Below are positions 15,442-25,196 of a stretch of 64,000 nucleotides of DNA, piece by piece. Within the stretch, counting starts at the first letter, position 1. Each line of letters opens with the position of its first letter. The notes below the pieces were generated by a model. It was not told where the DNA came from, did no database searches, and worked only from the letters and a program-made list of their open reading frames with translations. The DNA comes from an uncultured Geobacter sp. GTDB taxonomy: Bacteria > Desulfobacterota > Desulfuromonadia > Geobacterales > CAIOGM01. The stretch lies in assembly GCA_903902855.1 (NCBI GenBank), contig CAIUWK010000053.1, positions 22,412 to 86,411 of the forward strand, read 5' to 3'. A program made the translations under genes and the position numbers.

Positions 15442-16656
15442 TCATTCGTCGCCATCACCCTCGGATTCGCGAGGGCGTCCCCCCCGTGACCCGGAAGAGC
15501 TCTGCCGCCGGGAGGAACTGTGACTGCGGGAAGAACCATGTGAGCGGGAGGAACTCCGTTGGTGCGACGTGCCGCCGGACCCGGATGAGTCCTTGGGAGT
15601 CGTTGATGTACGGGAACCTCTCCGCTTTCTGTTGGCATTTTTTTTCAGATTTCTGAACCCTGCACCCACAAAATGCCAGGACAGCTTCACGAACAGGGCG
15701 CAGAGAAGAAAGAGTCCCCCTATCACCCCTAACTTCAGCAGCATTCTGGACAAGGAACCTTGCTCCGGAGGAAGATCATATTTTTTTGACTCTTTCGTTT
15801 CCCCCTTGCTCTTTTTGGCCCCTTCCACCCCGGCCTGATACTCCCCCGGATGACGCTGCCGGTACCCCTTCTCGGCAAGACCAAGGGCAACCTGCTGAGC
15901 TTCGGGGGATACCACCAACTCTCCCGCGTAGGTATCCATTCTGGAGTTGTTCGTCACGGAGAGGAGCTGATAGGCGTCATTAATGACCGCTTCTTCTGCA
16001 GAATTGGCGGTAACGGTCCGGTTGCCGAGAATCTTTTCGGAGTCGGTTTTCATGACTTCGATATCTACCTTGGTAAAAACCGACTGCCCCGGATTTTCCT
16101 TGTTGACGATGCCGCCGATGGAGTTCGTGCCGTTACTGCAGACAAACTGTCCCTGCCTGAGGAAGTAATTGACACTGATCCTCCCCACCTCTTCAATCCG
16201 GTCCACCACGAACTTGTCGCTGAAATGCGCCCGCATCTTGTCGGGAAGCACCACCGTCCCCATAACACCGTTGAAGGTCGATCCTGGGAACTTGTCCGCC
16301 AACTTCTGGGTAAAGTATGATCTCATGCGTGCCGGATCATCGGGAATGGCGGCTGCAGTCTGGGTATAAATGTCTCTCAACGCCTTCTCGGTATCACGGG
16401 CGGTCTGTTCCAGCTTAAGCCAGTACTGGACCGTGAGGGTGTACCCATTGGAAGAGACACCGGAGAGAGCCGGCGCAGCGCTGCCGGCAGAGGCGGTAAC
16501 GCCGGAGGCTGTTAAATCCGAGGGAGGGGCCGGGGCGGCAGAGATAACGGAAGCTGTCAGAAGCGCCCCCGCGCAGAGCGCCGGAATGAACAGACGACCA
16601 GGCAGGCGACCTCTCCTGTTCGGAGTGAGCAGGGGGAGGAGATTCTTTCTATTCAT
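15442..16656 (-). CDS. unknown exported single-pass protein with Arg/Ser-rich C-terminal tail
   Basis: 404 residues from the ATG at 16656, chosen because it directly precedes a signal peptide (positive NRRGR region, then a hydrophobic stretch ending in SAAPAPPS) and has GGAGG about 10 bases upstream. About 270 exported residues follow, with one Cys and no motif I recognise. A membrane segment comes next (about 305-328, GVIGGLFLLCALFVKLSW). The tail of about 75 residues is highly basic and Ser-rich, with SSSRSHGSSRSHSSSR, resembling eukaryotic RS domains. The tail is predicted to be cytoplasmic (inference). It is convergent with glcF and lies downstream of the ferredoxin. Confidence 0.75.
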   Translation of the reverse strand: MNRKNLLPLLTPNRRGRLPGRLFIPALCAGALLTASVISAAPAPPSDLTASGVTASAGSAAPALSGVSSNGYTLTVQYWLKLEQTARDTEKALRDIYTQTAAAIPDDPARMRSYFTQKLADKFPGSTFNGVMGTVVLPDKMRAHFSDKFVVDRIEEVGRISVNYFLRQGQFVCSNGTNSIGGIVNKENPGQSVFTKVDIEVMKTDSEKILGNRTVTANSAEEAVINDAYQLLSVTNNSRMDTYAGELVVSPEAQQVALGLAEKGYRQRHPGEYQAGVEGAKKSKGETKESKKYDLPPEQGSLSRMLLKLGVIGGLFLLCALFVKLSWHFVGAGFRNLKKNANRKRRGSRTSTTPKDSSGSGGTSHQRSSSRSHGSSRSHSSSRRQSSSGSRGGRPRESEGDGDE

Positions 16657-16773
16657 ACTGAGGAGTACCTCCACGACATGTTTCATTCGGCACCGACGAC
16701 CTCTATTCTTAAGTGTGACTTCATATCACAGCTTGCGGACAGGTACCAGAAAAATATCTTCCGAGATACAGAC

Positions 16774-16816
16774 AAAAGAACGGCGCTCGGGAATTTCCCG
16801 AAGCGCCGCTCTTTCT
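16774..16816 (-). terminator. hairpin downstream of the ferredoxin gene
   Basis: Inverted arms around GGCGCTcGGGAA/TTCCCgaAGCGCC, bounded by AAAGA and TCTTT, lie 26 bases after the ferredoxin stop on the minus strand. Confidence 0.7.
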
Positions 16817-16841
16817 GTTCTTACTGCTTGAGGCGGATTGA

Positions 16842-17012
16842 TTACCCTGCGCAGATTGCGCTTACCGGACAGGTATCCACACAGGCGCCGCAGTCGATGC
16901 AAGTATCGCCGTCAATGGCGCGCTTGTCACCCGCTTCGCTGATTGCGTTCACCGGACAGGAATCATCACACGCACCGCAGTTGATGCATTCATCAGAAAT
17001 CTTGTGAGCCAA
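16842..17012 (-). CDS. small 2[4Fe-4S] ferredoxin (TTG start)
   Basis: 56 residues with two complete clusters of the form CINCGACDDSCPV and CIDCGACVDTCPV, plus one extra Cys near the end (AICAG). This is the clostridial-type low-potential ferredoxin fold and probably carries electrons for pyruvate:ferredoxin-type reactions. The start is TTG at 17012, with GGAGG 8 bases upstream; no ATG precedes the first cluster. It diverges from acetate kinase, and its own terminator follows. Confidence 0.92.
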   Translation of the reverse strand: MAHKISDECINCGACDDSCPVNAISEAGDKRAIDGDTCIDCGACVDTCPVSAICAG

Positions 17013-17132
17013 AGTATTCACCTCCTTTTCACTATTTTACTTCCCAATAACCGGCCATCAAATTAGCACACAATCCGGGATATGTCCAGAAGAAGGTTTT
17101 GACGGAAACTCCGCAAAGGGACACAAAAGATG

Positions 17133-17161
17133 TTGAATTCGGTGCAACTCTATTGTATATG
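17133..17161 (+). promoter_or_regulatory. predicted ackA promoter
   Basis: TTGAAT at 17133-17138 and TATATG at 17156-17161, separated by 17 bases, lie about 95 bases upstream of the ackA ATG in an otherwise gene-free AT-rich spacer. Confidence 0.5.
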
Positions 17162-17254
17162 TAAAAAACAGTTTTATTTTTCAGTATCGCCCAACCCCTC
17201 TTTTTACTGAGACAAAATATTCTTCACCCAGCTTGAATTTAAGGGAGGATTTGC

Positions 17255-18520
17255 ATGGATATTCTAGCACTCAACTGCGGCAGCTCGTCGGTCAAGTATC
17301 AACTGTTCGACTGGGATAAAATGGAAGTAATCGCCAAGGGGATGGTGGAACGAGTCATCATTGGTGACTCGTTCATCATCCATGAAGTACCCGGCCGAGA
17401 AACCCACCGCGAAGAGTCGGAGTGTCCGGACCATCAGGTTGCCATCAACCTGATTATCAAGACCCTTACCAGTGAAGCCCACGGTGTACTGAGTGATATC
17501 AACAACATATCAGCGGTGGGGCACAGGGTTGTCCATGGCGGCGAGAAGTTCACCTGTTCGGTGCTCATCGACGAACAGGTGCTGGACGCGGTGAAAGAGG
17601 TTCAGCATCTGGCTCCTCTCCACAACCCCCCTAACATCGCCGGTATCGAGGCGGCCCAGGCGCTCCTCCCCCATGTCCCCCATGTGGCGATCTTCGACAC
17701 GGCGTTTCACCAGACCATGCCGGAACATGCCTATCTCTACCCGCTCCCCTACGACTGGTATGAAAACTTCGGAGTCCGGAGATACGGCTTTCACGGCACC
17801 TCCCATCTCTACGTCTCCAAGCGGGCAGCGGTACTCCTGGGGAAGCCGGCCTCGGAGTGTAACATCGTCACCATGCATATCGGCAACGGTGTATCCCATG
17901 CCGCCATCAAAAACGGAATCTCCGTGGATACCAGTATGGGACTCACCCCATTGGAAGGGGCGGTCATGGGAACCCGTTGCGGCGATATCGATCCGGCCAT
18001 CCCGGCCTTCATGATGCAGAAGGAAAATCTCTCCGCCAAGGAGATCGACAGTATCCTCAACAAGAAGAGCGGGGTTCTGGGGATAACCGGACGTTTCACC
18101 GACCGGCGGGACGTCATCGAACATGCCGACAAGGGTGATCGGCTCTGCAAATTGGCGCTGGATATCGAGGCATACCGGCTCAAGAAATACATCGGCTCCT
18201 ACATGGCGGCTGTCGGCCGACTGGATGCGGTGGTCTTCACCGCCGGAGTCGGCGAGATGGGGTGGCCCATCCGGGAGCGGGCCATCGAAGGGTTGGAGCA
18301 GCTGGGTATCCACCTGGACAAGGAACGGAACAAAGGGGCCATGACCCGTAAACGGGAAACCCTCATCACCACCGACGACTCCCCGGTGAAGGTCTACGTC
18401 ATCCCCACCGACGAGGAGCTTGTCTTTACCGAAGACGTGGTGGCCATCCTCAACGGCACCTACACCGACCATATGCAGTTCGAATACACCTTTGCCAGAG
18501 CGGATTTCGTCCGAAAGTAG
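17255..18520 (+). CDS. ackA: acetate kinase
   Basis: 421 residues. The N-terminal phosphate-binding motif is LNCGSSSVKYQLF; further signatures are GHRVVHGGE, RYGFHGTSH and GAVMGTRCGDIDP, covering the ASKHA fold active site. The enzyme interconverts acetate plus ATP with acetyl phosphate, in acetate activation or ATP formation. The ATG has GGGAGG 8 bases upstream. It stands alone with its own promoter and terminator; no phosphotransacetylase gene is adjacent. Confidence 0.97.
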   Translation: MDILALNCGSSSVKYQLFDWDKMEVIAKGMVERVIIGDSFIIHEVPGRETHREESECPDHQVAINLIIKTLTSEAHGVLSDINNISAVGHRVVHGGEKFTCSVLIDEQVLDAVKEVQHLAPLHNPPNIAGIEAAQALLPHVPHVAIFDTAFHQTMPEHAYLYPLPYDWYENFGVRRYGFHGTSHLYVSKRAAVLLGKPASECNIVTMHIGNGVSHAAIKNGISVDTSMGLTPLEGAVMGTRCGDIDPAIPAFMMQKENLSAKEIDSILNKKSGVLGITGRFTDRRDVIEHADKGDRLCKLALDIEAYRLKKYIGSYMAAVGRLDAVVFTAGVGEMGWPIRERAIEGLEQLGIHLDKERNKGAMTRKRETLITTDDSPVKVYVIPTDEELVFTEDVVAILNGTYTDHMQFEYTFARADFVRK

Positions 18521-18545
18521 CGAGGAGAGCCAACAGAAACGAACC

Positions 18546-18580
18546 AAGGCCGGCGGAGAACTCCCGTCGGCCTTTTCTTC
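18546..18580 (+). terminator. ackA terminator
   Basis: Stem AAGGCCGGCGG / CCCGTCGGCCTT with a short loop, followed by TTTTCTTCTT, 25 bases after the ackA stop. Confidence 0.8.
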
Positions 18581-18821
18581 TTGTGGTTCCTTTCACCATT
18601 GATACCCTCGCAAAACATGACGTACACACCGATCCGGTGAAAGGTTGTATCGCTGTAACCACCTTATTTTGTTTGGTTGTAACTATTCAGCTCAATGCAG
18701 ATGCGCGGCTATCGTAACCCCTCCTGACCTCCCCTTAACCCAAGGGGAGGAACGCTTCGTTCGTGGTTTTCGGTAAATTGAGACAATAAATTTGCCCTGC
18801 ACGTCTCCGCGTGCTACTGCT
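18581..18821. other. gene-free spacer with one perfect hairpin
   Basis: The only structure I see is a 9-bp perfect stem CCTCCCCTT/AAGGGGAGG with loop AACCC at 18728-18750. It could end the mscS transcript from the right, though no T-run follows. Confidence 0.5.
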
Positions 18822-20507
18822 TTATTCAGGTTCACCTTTCACTCGAAAGTGCGGCGGAGTGTAGTCGGCCGGCCGGCTTGCCGGGGGGATTGTGGTCGTG
18901 TTCCCGTCCCGAAGCTGAGCATAATGGGGAGACATGATCTCCACCCCTGCTCCGTTGAACTTCTCCTGGATATTCTGGTGCAGTTCCGAACAGATGGCTT
19001 CCATCAGCTCCGGCTGATCGGTGTAGGCGTTGATCTCGTAGGCCACGTAAAAATCGTTGAGTGCCGTCTGCAGGACGAAGGGGGATGGCTCCGGAAGGAG
19101 ACGCGTTGTTGACCTGGCCGCGGCAATAAGGAGTTCATGAACGGTGCGCCAAGGGACATCATAGCCGATGGTGACGCCGGTGTTAAGAATCAACCCCTGC
19201 TCACGGGCCAGCAGGCTGTAATTGATGATGTGCGCTCCCAGGATCAGGGCGTTGGGTATCGTAATCTTCACGTTCTTGACGGTCCTGATCCGGGTAACGA
19301 GAAGGTTCTTCTCCACGACGAAACCGGCCGTATCGGCAATCTTCACCCGGTCCCCCAGAAGAAAGGGGCGCATGTAGGTCAGGATGACACCGGCGACCAT
19401 GTTGCCGATGGCCGAGGTGGAACCCAGGGAAAAGAGGACGCCGATAAAGAGTGATACCCCCTTGAAGGCTGGGGAGTCGGAACCGGGAATATAGGGGAAG
19501 GCGACCACTGCGGCAAAGGCGATGACCAGAAACCGGACGATCTTGTAGGTCGGCTCGGCCCAGTCCCGATGAAATTCGGGGAGTTCGATGACCCCCTGCT
19601 CAACCTCCCGGAAGAGAAACCGGATGAATCTGAGAAGATACGAGGTGACGGCGACGAGCACCGCGATGAAGAAGAGTTTCGGGATATACCCGACCAGGGC
19701 GTGCCACATGGTGGAGAGGGGGGCGAGGATCAGATCCAGAACCTGAAGCGCGAAGCCGTGGGTCCAGGGGAAGAGGGCGAGGACCGTTTGCAGATACAGG
19801 ATGAGAAGAAACCCCACGGCAATCAGCCGCACCCCCTTCACCCCCCCAAAAAACAGCCCCCTCAAGTATTCCGGTCTGATGATATTGTACGAAAAGAGCC
19901 TGAATCCCAACCCCTTAACCAGCCAGAGATCAGCCAGCAGGACCAGACGGCGGCAGAACCTGAAGAGCCCCCAGAGCAGCAGTACCAACAACCCCGTGGC
20001 ACCGAGGGCATAGAGCCCGCTCCGGATCAGCTTGCGGGGACTATAGGCGTCCCGGCCGGCAATAACGGCGTTGCGTACGGCAACGGAGTACTCCCGGGCC
20101 AACTCCCGGCGACTCTTCCCCGCAGCTGTGGCGTCCTGTGTCGTGACCGCCATGACCAGGGTATCCCCTGCCAGAATATCCGAGGTAAACTCACTCTCCA
20201 CCACCGTCAAGGAATCGGGATTGAAGGAAGGGTTCAGTGCCAGCCACCCTATCCGCCGGTTGATCATCTCCGCCCGTTTTTGCGGCTCCATGGAGAAGGC
20301 CCGTTCCCGGAGGGTAAAGAGGGTCGCGCCATTGAACAGCACCGGCGCCGCCTCCGGTTTGCCGTTGTTGCCGGGTACCCCGGCGGAAACCGCAGGAGCA
20401 GGATTTTCCGGCGGAACGGCTGCCGGGGAGTGAACCGGAACAGTTACGAAAAGCAGGAATAGGGCACCCGGCAGGGAGGGGAAACAGCGAAACACCGACA
20501 TTCTCAT
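18822..20507 (-). CDS. MscS-family mechanosensitive channel with long N-terminal extension
   Basis: 561 residues. A signal-like N-terminus is followed by an extracytoplasmic domain (about 30-155), several membrane helices (from about 165), and then the MscS pore-lining and beta domain. The latter contains LGSTSAIGNMVAGVILTYMRPFLLGDRVKIADTAG-type features around residues 355-395, where Gly/Ala packing of the pore helix is visible. It probably gates under hypo-osmotic stress. The ATG at 20507 has AAGGAG 5 bases upstream. It is monocistronic and convergent with ackA. Confidence 0.88.
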   Translation of the reverse strand: MRMSVFRCFPSLPGALFLLFVTVPVHSPAAVPPENPAPAVSAGVPGNNGKPEAAPVLFNGATLFTLRERAFSMEPQKRAEMINRRIGWLALNPSFNPDSLTVVESEFTSDILAGDTLVMAVTTQDATAAGKSRRELAREYSVAVRNAVIAGRDAYSPRKLIRSGLYALGATGLLVLLLWGLFRFCRRLVLLADLWLVKGLGFRLFSYNIIRPEYLRGLFFGGVKGVRLIAVGFLLILYLQTVLALFPWTHGFALQVLDLILAPLSTMWHALVGYIPKLFFIAVLVAVTSYLLRFIRFLFREVEQGVIELPEFHRDWAEPTYKIVRFLVIAFAAVVAFPYIPGSDSPAFKGVSLFIGVLFSLGSTSAIGNMVAGVILTYMRPFLLGDRVKIADTAGFVVEKNLLVTRIRTVKNVKITIPNALILGAHIINYSLLAREQGLILNTGVTIGYDVPWRTVHELLIAAARSTTRLLPEPSPFVLQTALNDFYVAYEINAYTDQPELMEAICSELHQNIQEKFNGAGVEIMSPHYAQLRDGNTTTIPPASRPADYTPPHFRVKGEPE

Positions 20508-20519
20508 CAACGCTCCTTA

Positions 20520-20617
20520 TTCAATTGATAATTGACAATTCACAGGTGACTGCCGTCGATTGTCCTTTATCCTTTGTCCTTTATCCACTGTCAATTGTCA
20601 ATTGTCCATTGCTTGTC
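20520..20617. repeat. TTGTCAA/TCCTTTA heptamer arms upstream of mscS and ppdK
   Basis: A left arm with CAATTGATAATTGACAATTC faces a right run of heptamers: TCCTTTA, TCCTTTG, TCCTTTA, TCCACTG, TCAATTG, TCAATTG, TCCATTG. The arms are inverted and would pair. The rest of the 388-base spacer to ppdK (to 20895) is AT-rich, with no clear promoter that I could define. Confidence 0.75.
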
Positions 20618-20895
20618 AATTTTGCCTCGCCATTCTACCCGCTCTTGCTTTCATCCGCAACAGGGAGCTGCACAGATTTTAGCGTCTTTTCCCTATCTTA
20701 TTTACTCTAGCTGTAATCGCTTTAAACAATAGTGAAATTAACCAATTAGCAAAATAAAAAGTTGTCTTATCACCGGCAATATGCCAGTATATGCAGCCTT
20801 TCATGGAACTTTTCAACCTCTGCAATCCGGATATTCATCGTTCATCATAGTTCGTTCACCCATCACGGTTACACCACTACAGAGGAGGATACGCA

Positions 20896-23574
20896 ATGGC
20901 AGTCAAGTATGTCTACTTCTTCGGCGACGGCAAGGCAGAGGGGAAGGCGGAGATGAAGAATCTTCTCGGCGGCAAGGGGGCCAACCTGGCAGAGATGACC
21001 AGTATCGCTCTTCCGGTGCCGGCGGGCTTTACCCTCACCACCGAGGTCTGTACTGAGTACTACAGGAACAACCAGGCCTATCCCGTCGGGCTCAAGGAAG
21101 AGGTGGCTGCCAACCTGAAGATGGTTGAGGAGCTCATGGGAAAAAAATTCGGAGACCCGCAGAACCCCCTCCTCGTCTCGGTCCGCTCCGGCGCCCGCGC
21201 CTCCATGCCGGGGATGATGGACACCATCCTCAACCTGGGGCTCAATGACATCACTGTTCAGGGGATCATCGCCCAGAGCGGCGACGAGCGTTTCGCCTAT
21301 GACGCCTACCGCCGCTTTGTCCAGATGTACTCCGACGTGGTCATGGGGATGGACAAGCATGAACTGGAGCACCTTCTGGAACGGCGCAAGGAGCAAAAAG
21401 GGGTCCAACTGGACACCGACCTCACCGCCGCCGACTGGAAAGAGCTGGTGACCGAGTTCAAGGAGGCTGTCAACGAAGCCCTGGGGGTGGCGTTCCCGGA
21501 AGAGCCCCATGAGCAGCTCTGGGGGGCCATCGGCGCGGTCTTCGGCTCCTGGATGAACCAGCGGGCCATCACCTACCGAAGGCTCAACAATATCCCGGCC
21601 CAGTGGGGGACCGCCGTGAATGTCCAGTCCATGGTCTTCGGCAACATGGGGAACGACTGCGCCACCGGCGTCGCCTTCACCCGTGACCCTTCCACCGGTG
21701 AAGACTACTTTTACGGCGAATACCTGGTCAATGCCCAGGGGGAAGATGTGGTGGCCGGTATCCGGACCCCCCAGCCCATCAACAAGGCCAAACAGAAGCC
21801 GGGGGATCTCCCGGCCATGGAAGATGTCCTCCCCGACTGTTACACCCAGCTGGCTACCATCCGCACCGTGCTGGAAAATCATTACCAGGACATGCAGGAC
21901 ATCGAGTTCACCATCGAGAAGGGTAAGCTCTATATGCTGCAGACCCGCAGCGGGAAGCGAACCGCCAAGGCTGCCATCAAGATCGCCGTGGACATGGTGA
22001 AAGAAGGGCTCATCGACGAGAGGACCGCCGTGCAAAGGGTAGCCCCCTCCCAACTGGACCAGATCCTTCACCCCTCCCTGGACCCCAAAGCCAAGAAGAC
22101 GGTCATCGCCAAGGGGCTTCCCGCCTCCCCCGGCGCGGCCTCCGGCGAGGTGGTCTTCACCGCCGACGAGGCGGAGATCGCCGCTGCCAAGGGGCGCAAG
22201 GTGATCCTGGTCCGGGTGGAGACCAGTCCCGAGGATATCCACGGCATGCACGCCGCACAGGGGATTCTCACGGCCCGGGGAGGGATGACCTCCCATGCCG
22301 CCGTGGTGGCCCGGGGGATGGGAAAATGTTGCGTGGCCGGCTGCGGCGATATTCAGGTGGATTACAAGAGCGAGCAGTTCGTTGCCAGAAACGGTGTGGT
22401 GGTGAAGCTGGGGGATATCATCACCCTGGACGGCACCAGCGGCGAGGTGATGCTGGGTGAGGTTCCCACGGTCTCGGCCCAGCTCAGCGGCGACTTCGCC
22501 ACTCTCATGACCTTTGTAGACAAGTTCCGCCGTCTCAAGGTCCGGACCAACGCCGACACCCCCCATGACGCCAAGGTGGCGCGGGAGTTCGGGGCTGAAG
22601 GGATCGGCCTCTGTCGCACCGAGCATATGTTCTTCGAGGCGGATCGCATCGCCGCCGTGCGGGAGATGATCCTTTCAGAAGATCTGGAGGGACGCCTGAA
22701 GGCACTGGCCAAGATCCTCCCCATGCAGAAAGGGGATTTTTTGGGAATCTTCCGCGAGATGAAGGGGCTTCCGGTCACCATTCGGCTCCTGGACCCGCCG
22801 CTGCACGAATTCCTCCCCCAGGAGCAGAAGGATATCGAGGCTCTGGCCGAGACCATGAAGGTCTCGGAGCGGCAGATCCGGCAGAAGATCGACTTCCTGC
22901 ACGAATTCAACCCCATGCTGGGGCACCGGGGATGCCGTCTGGGGATCACGTTTCCCGAAATCTACGACATGCAGGTGCAGGCCATCATGGAGGCTGCCTG
23001 CGAGCTGGTGAAGGACGAAGGGTACTCCATTGTCCCCGAGATCATGATCCCGCTGGTGGCCACCGTGAAGGAACTGGCGCTTCTCAAGGCCAACGCCGTG
23101 AAGGTCTGCGATGAAATCATCGCCCGCTACGGCGTCAAGGTGGAGTACCTCATCGGCACCATGATCGAGCTTCCCCGTGCCGCGCTCACCGCCGACAAGA
23201 TCGCCGAGGAGGCGGAGTTCTTCTCCTTCGGCACCAACGACCTGACCCAGACGACCTTCGGCCTCTCCCGGGACGACGCCGGCAAGTTCCTCCCCTTCTA
23301 TGTGGACAACGGGATTCTCCCCGAAGACCCCTTCGTCTCCATCGACAAGGAGGGGGTCGGCCTCCTGGTGAAGCTGGGGTGCGAGAAAGGGCGGACCGCC
23401 CGGCCGAGCATCAAGCTGGGGATCTGCGGCGAGCATGGTGGAGATCCGGCCTCGGTGATCTTCTGCCACCAGGTGGGGCTGGACTACGTCTCATGCTCAC
23501 CCTTCCGGGTACCCATCGCCCGCCTGGCCGCGGCCCACGCCGCCCTGGGGGAAAGCATCGATATGACAAAATAG
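20896..23574 (+). CDS. ppdK: pyruvate, phosphate dikinase
   Basis: 892 residues, full length for the family. The N-terminal ATP-grasp part begins with [12 protein letters not shown] and includes [16 protein letters not shown]. The swivelling phospho-His domain has [18 protein letters not shown] (His near 468), and the C-terminal PEP/pyruvate barrel ends with the catalytic Cys in [12 protein letters not shown] (about 843). It interconverts pyruvate, ATP and Pi with PEP, AMP and PPi, giving gluconeogenic PEP from lactate- or acetate-derived pyruvate. The ATG has AGGAGG 7 bases upstream. Confidence 0.97.
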   Translation: MAVKYVYFFGDGKAEGKAEMKNLLGGKGANLAEMTSIALPVPAGFTLTTEVCTEYYRNNQAYPVGLKEEVAANLKMVEELMGKKFGDPQNPLLVSVRSGARASMPGMMDTILNLGLNDITVQGIIAQSGDERFAYDAYRRFVQMYSDVVMGMDKHELEHLLERRKEQKGVQLDTDLTAADWKELVTEFKEAVNEALGVAFPEEPHEQLWGAIGAVFGSWMNQRAITYRRLNNIPAQWGTAVNVQSMVFGNMGNDCATGVAFTRDPSTGEDYFYGEYLVNAQGEDVVAGIRTPQPINKAKQKPGDLPAMEDVLPDCYTQLATIRTVLENHYQDMQDIEFTIEKGKLYMLQTRSGKRTAKAAIKIAVDMVKEGLIDERTAVQRVAPSQLDQILHPSLDPKAKKTVIAKGLPASPGAASGEVVFTADEAEIAAAKGRKVILVRVETSPEDIHGMHAAQGILTARGGMTSHAAVVARGMGKCCVAGCGDIQVDYKSEQFVARNGVVVKLGDIITLDGTSGEVMLGEVPTVSAQLSGDFATLMTFVDKFRRLKVRTNADTPHDAKVAREFGAEGIGLCRTEHMFFEADRIAAVREMILSEDLEGRLKALAKILPMQKGDFLGIFREMKGLPVTIRLLDPPLHEFLPQEQKDIEALAETMKVSERQIRQKIDFLHEFNPMLGHRGCRLGITFPEIYDMQVQAIMEAACELVKDEGYSIVPEIMIPLVATVKELALLKANAVKVCDEIIARYGVKVEYLIGTMIELPRAALTADKIAEEAEFFSFGTNDLTQTTFGLSRDDAGKFLPFYVDNGILPEDPFVSIDKEGVGLLVKLGCEKGRTARPSIKLGICGEHGGDPASVIFCHQVGLDYVSCSPFRVPIARLAAAHAALGESIDMTK

Positions 23575-23584
23575 ATTTAATTGA

Positions 23585-23613
23585 TTGACATTGTCGGAAC
23601 AACCCTGTAGGGT
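23585..23613 (+). promoter_or_regulatory. promoter of the cold-shock gene
   Basis: TTGACA at 23585-23590 and TAGGGT at 23608-23613 with 17-base spacing. This leaves an untranslated leader of roughly 55 bases before the csp start. Confidence 0.6.
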
Positions 23614-23674
23614 ATCCTCATTCCGCGGATGATCCCGGATAACCACACAAAGAAGTATCAGGAGAAAGAGTCAC

Positions 23675-23875
23675 ATGGCAAACGGAACAGTAAAATGGTT
23701 TAATGACAGTAAGGGGTTTGGTTTTCTTGAGCAGGAGAATGGCGACGACGTATTCTGCCACTTCTCCGCAATCGCAGGCGACGGTTTCAAATCCCTTGCT
23801 GAAGGCGATAGAGTTACGTTTGATGTAGTTAAGGGTCCGAAAGGGCTTCAAGCCGCGAATGTAACCAGAATTTAA
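23675..23875 (+). CDS. CspA-family cold-shock/RNA chaperone protein
   Basis: 66 residues. The OB fold carries RNP1 KGFGFL and RNP2 DVFCHFSAI, with [11 protein letters not shown] at the N-terminus. It binds single-stranded RNA/DNA and melts secondary structure. AGGAGA lies 9 bases upstream of the ATG. The stop codon is part of a small hairpin (23874-23894) that precedes the main terminator. Confidence 0.95.
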   Translation: MANGTVKWFNDSKGFGFLEQENGDDVFCHFSAIAGDGFKSLAEGDRVTFDVVKGPKGLQAANVTRI

Positions 23876-23897
23876 TCACCAGCTTCTGGTGATTACT

Positions 23898-23927
23898 AAA
23901 AGCCCCGGAGAAATCCGGGGCTTTTTT
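23898..23927 (+). terminator. csp terminator
   Basis: AAAGCCCCGGA / TCCGGGGCTTTTTT with loop GAAA, directly after a second hairpin that includes the stop codon. Confidence 0.9.
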
Positions 23928-24057
23928 GCGTCCGGAAGAATCCTGTTTACAGCTTATTAAAATTGTAGTAATGTGTGCGCCGTCACACTTTTACTGCAAA
24001 CCCTTCCCGTCATCACCTCTGAAAACATCACCAGGTAGTACTATTGTGGAGAATATG

Positions 24058-25164
24058 ATGAGCAGTTGCGCAGTACAGTCAAGAATTCTTATCGTGGATG
24101 ATGACCCTGCCAACATCAGGATCCTCAATGAAATGCTGGCGGAAAAGCATGAGGTCTTCGCCACGACGGAAGGTCACCGGGCCCTCACCATGGCGGAGCA
24201 GCTTCGCCCTGACCTGATCCTGCTTGATGTCATCATGCCCGAGATGGCGGGTGAAGAGGTCTGCCGGAAACTCAAGGAGAACAGCGCCACCAGTGATATC
24301 CCGGTGATTTTTCTCACCAGCTGCACTGACCCTGAACGTGTCCTGAGCGGCTTCAACCTGGGTGCGGTGGACTACGTCACCAAACCGTTCTGGCCGCCGG
24401 AACTGCTGGCCCGGGTCGTCACCCACATCCAGCTCCGCCAGGCCCGGCAGGAAATCGCCCGAAAGAATGCCGAACTCCAGGAGCAGCAGGGTCTGTTTCT
24501 GCATATGATCCCCCACGATCTGCGCACCACTCTGGCCATTATCCGGGGGTACGCCGAACGGATACTCCGGCAAAAGCAGGAGCAGCAGGACGGATGCGGA
24601 TCATGCGCCGAGCAGGTCAGGGAAATTCTGAAGGGGTGCGACCGTCAAAAGGCTCTCATCACCGACCTCATCGATGTGGCACGCCTCAGAGCACAACAGT
24701 ACCCTTTACACAAAATTCCCATAACCGTCGGCTACCTGGTTACCGCGGTCATGCAGCATGCGGGGAGCATCCTCGACCCCCTTCGGTTCAGGGTAGAGGT
24801 ATCCGATGATCTCCCCGAGGTACTCGTCGACGAACGGTGCATGGATCGGGTTCTCCTCAATCTCCTGACCAATGCTCAGAAATACTCCCCTCCGGAGAGT
24901 CTCATCGTCATCCGGGCCTGGCAAGATCGAGGCTCGATCATCGTTGCGGTCTGCGACCAGGGAGCGGAGATCGCCCCGGAGAACCTGGACAAGATCTTTG
25001 TCCCCTACTATCGAGCCTATCAGGAAGGGACCACCGAAGGGGAAGGGCTGGGGCTCTATATCGCCAAGCTGCTGGTAGAGGCCCACAATGGTCATATCTG
25101 GGTGTCACGGGAAGAGGGACGGGAAAACCGGTTCTGCTTCACCCTTCCCTTGACGGGACAGTGA
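24058..25164 (+). CDS. REC-histidine kinase signalling protein
   Basis: 368 residues. An N-terminal receiver domain has acidic residues IVDDDP and phospho-acceptor Asp in LLDVIMP (about 56) and Lys in TKPF. A coiled coil and a HisKA-like domain follow (IPHDLRTTL, His about 153). The HATPase ends with NLLTNAQKYSPPE (N box) and GEGLGLYIAKLL (G2 box). Such REC-HK proteins relay between an upstream kinase and another regulator. ATG codons occur at 24055 and 24058; GGAG spacing favours the second. It is followed at once by a larger hybrid kinase, so the two likely form one pathway. Output is unknown. Confidence 0.85.
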   Translation: MSSCAVQSRILIVDDDPANIRILNEMLAEKHEVFATTEGHRALTMAEQLRPDLILLDVIMPEMAGEEVCRKLKENSATSDIPVIFLTSCTDPERVLSGFNLGAVDYVTKPFWPPELLARVVTHIQLRQARQEIARKNAELQEQQGLFLHMIPHDLRTTLAIIRGYAERILRQKQEQQDGCGSCAEQVREILKGCDRQKALITDLIDVARLRAQQYPLHKIPITVGYLVTAVMQHAGSILDPLRFRVEVSDDLPEVLVDERCMDRVLLNLLTNAQKYSPPESLIVIRAWQDRGSIIVAVCDQGAEIAPENLDKIFVPYYRAYQEGTTEGEGLGLYIAKLLVEAHNGHIWVSREEGRENRFCFTLPLTGQ

Positions 25165-25196
25165 TTCGTGCCGGCTCCCACTCTGAGGATTACGAA

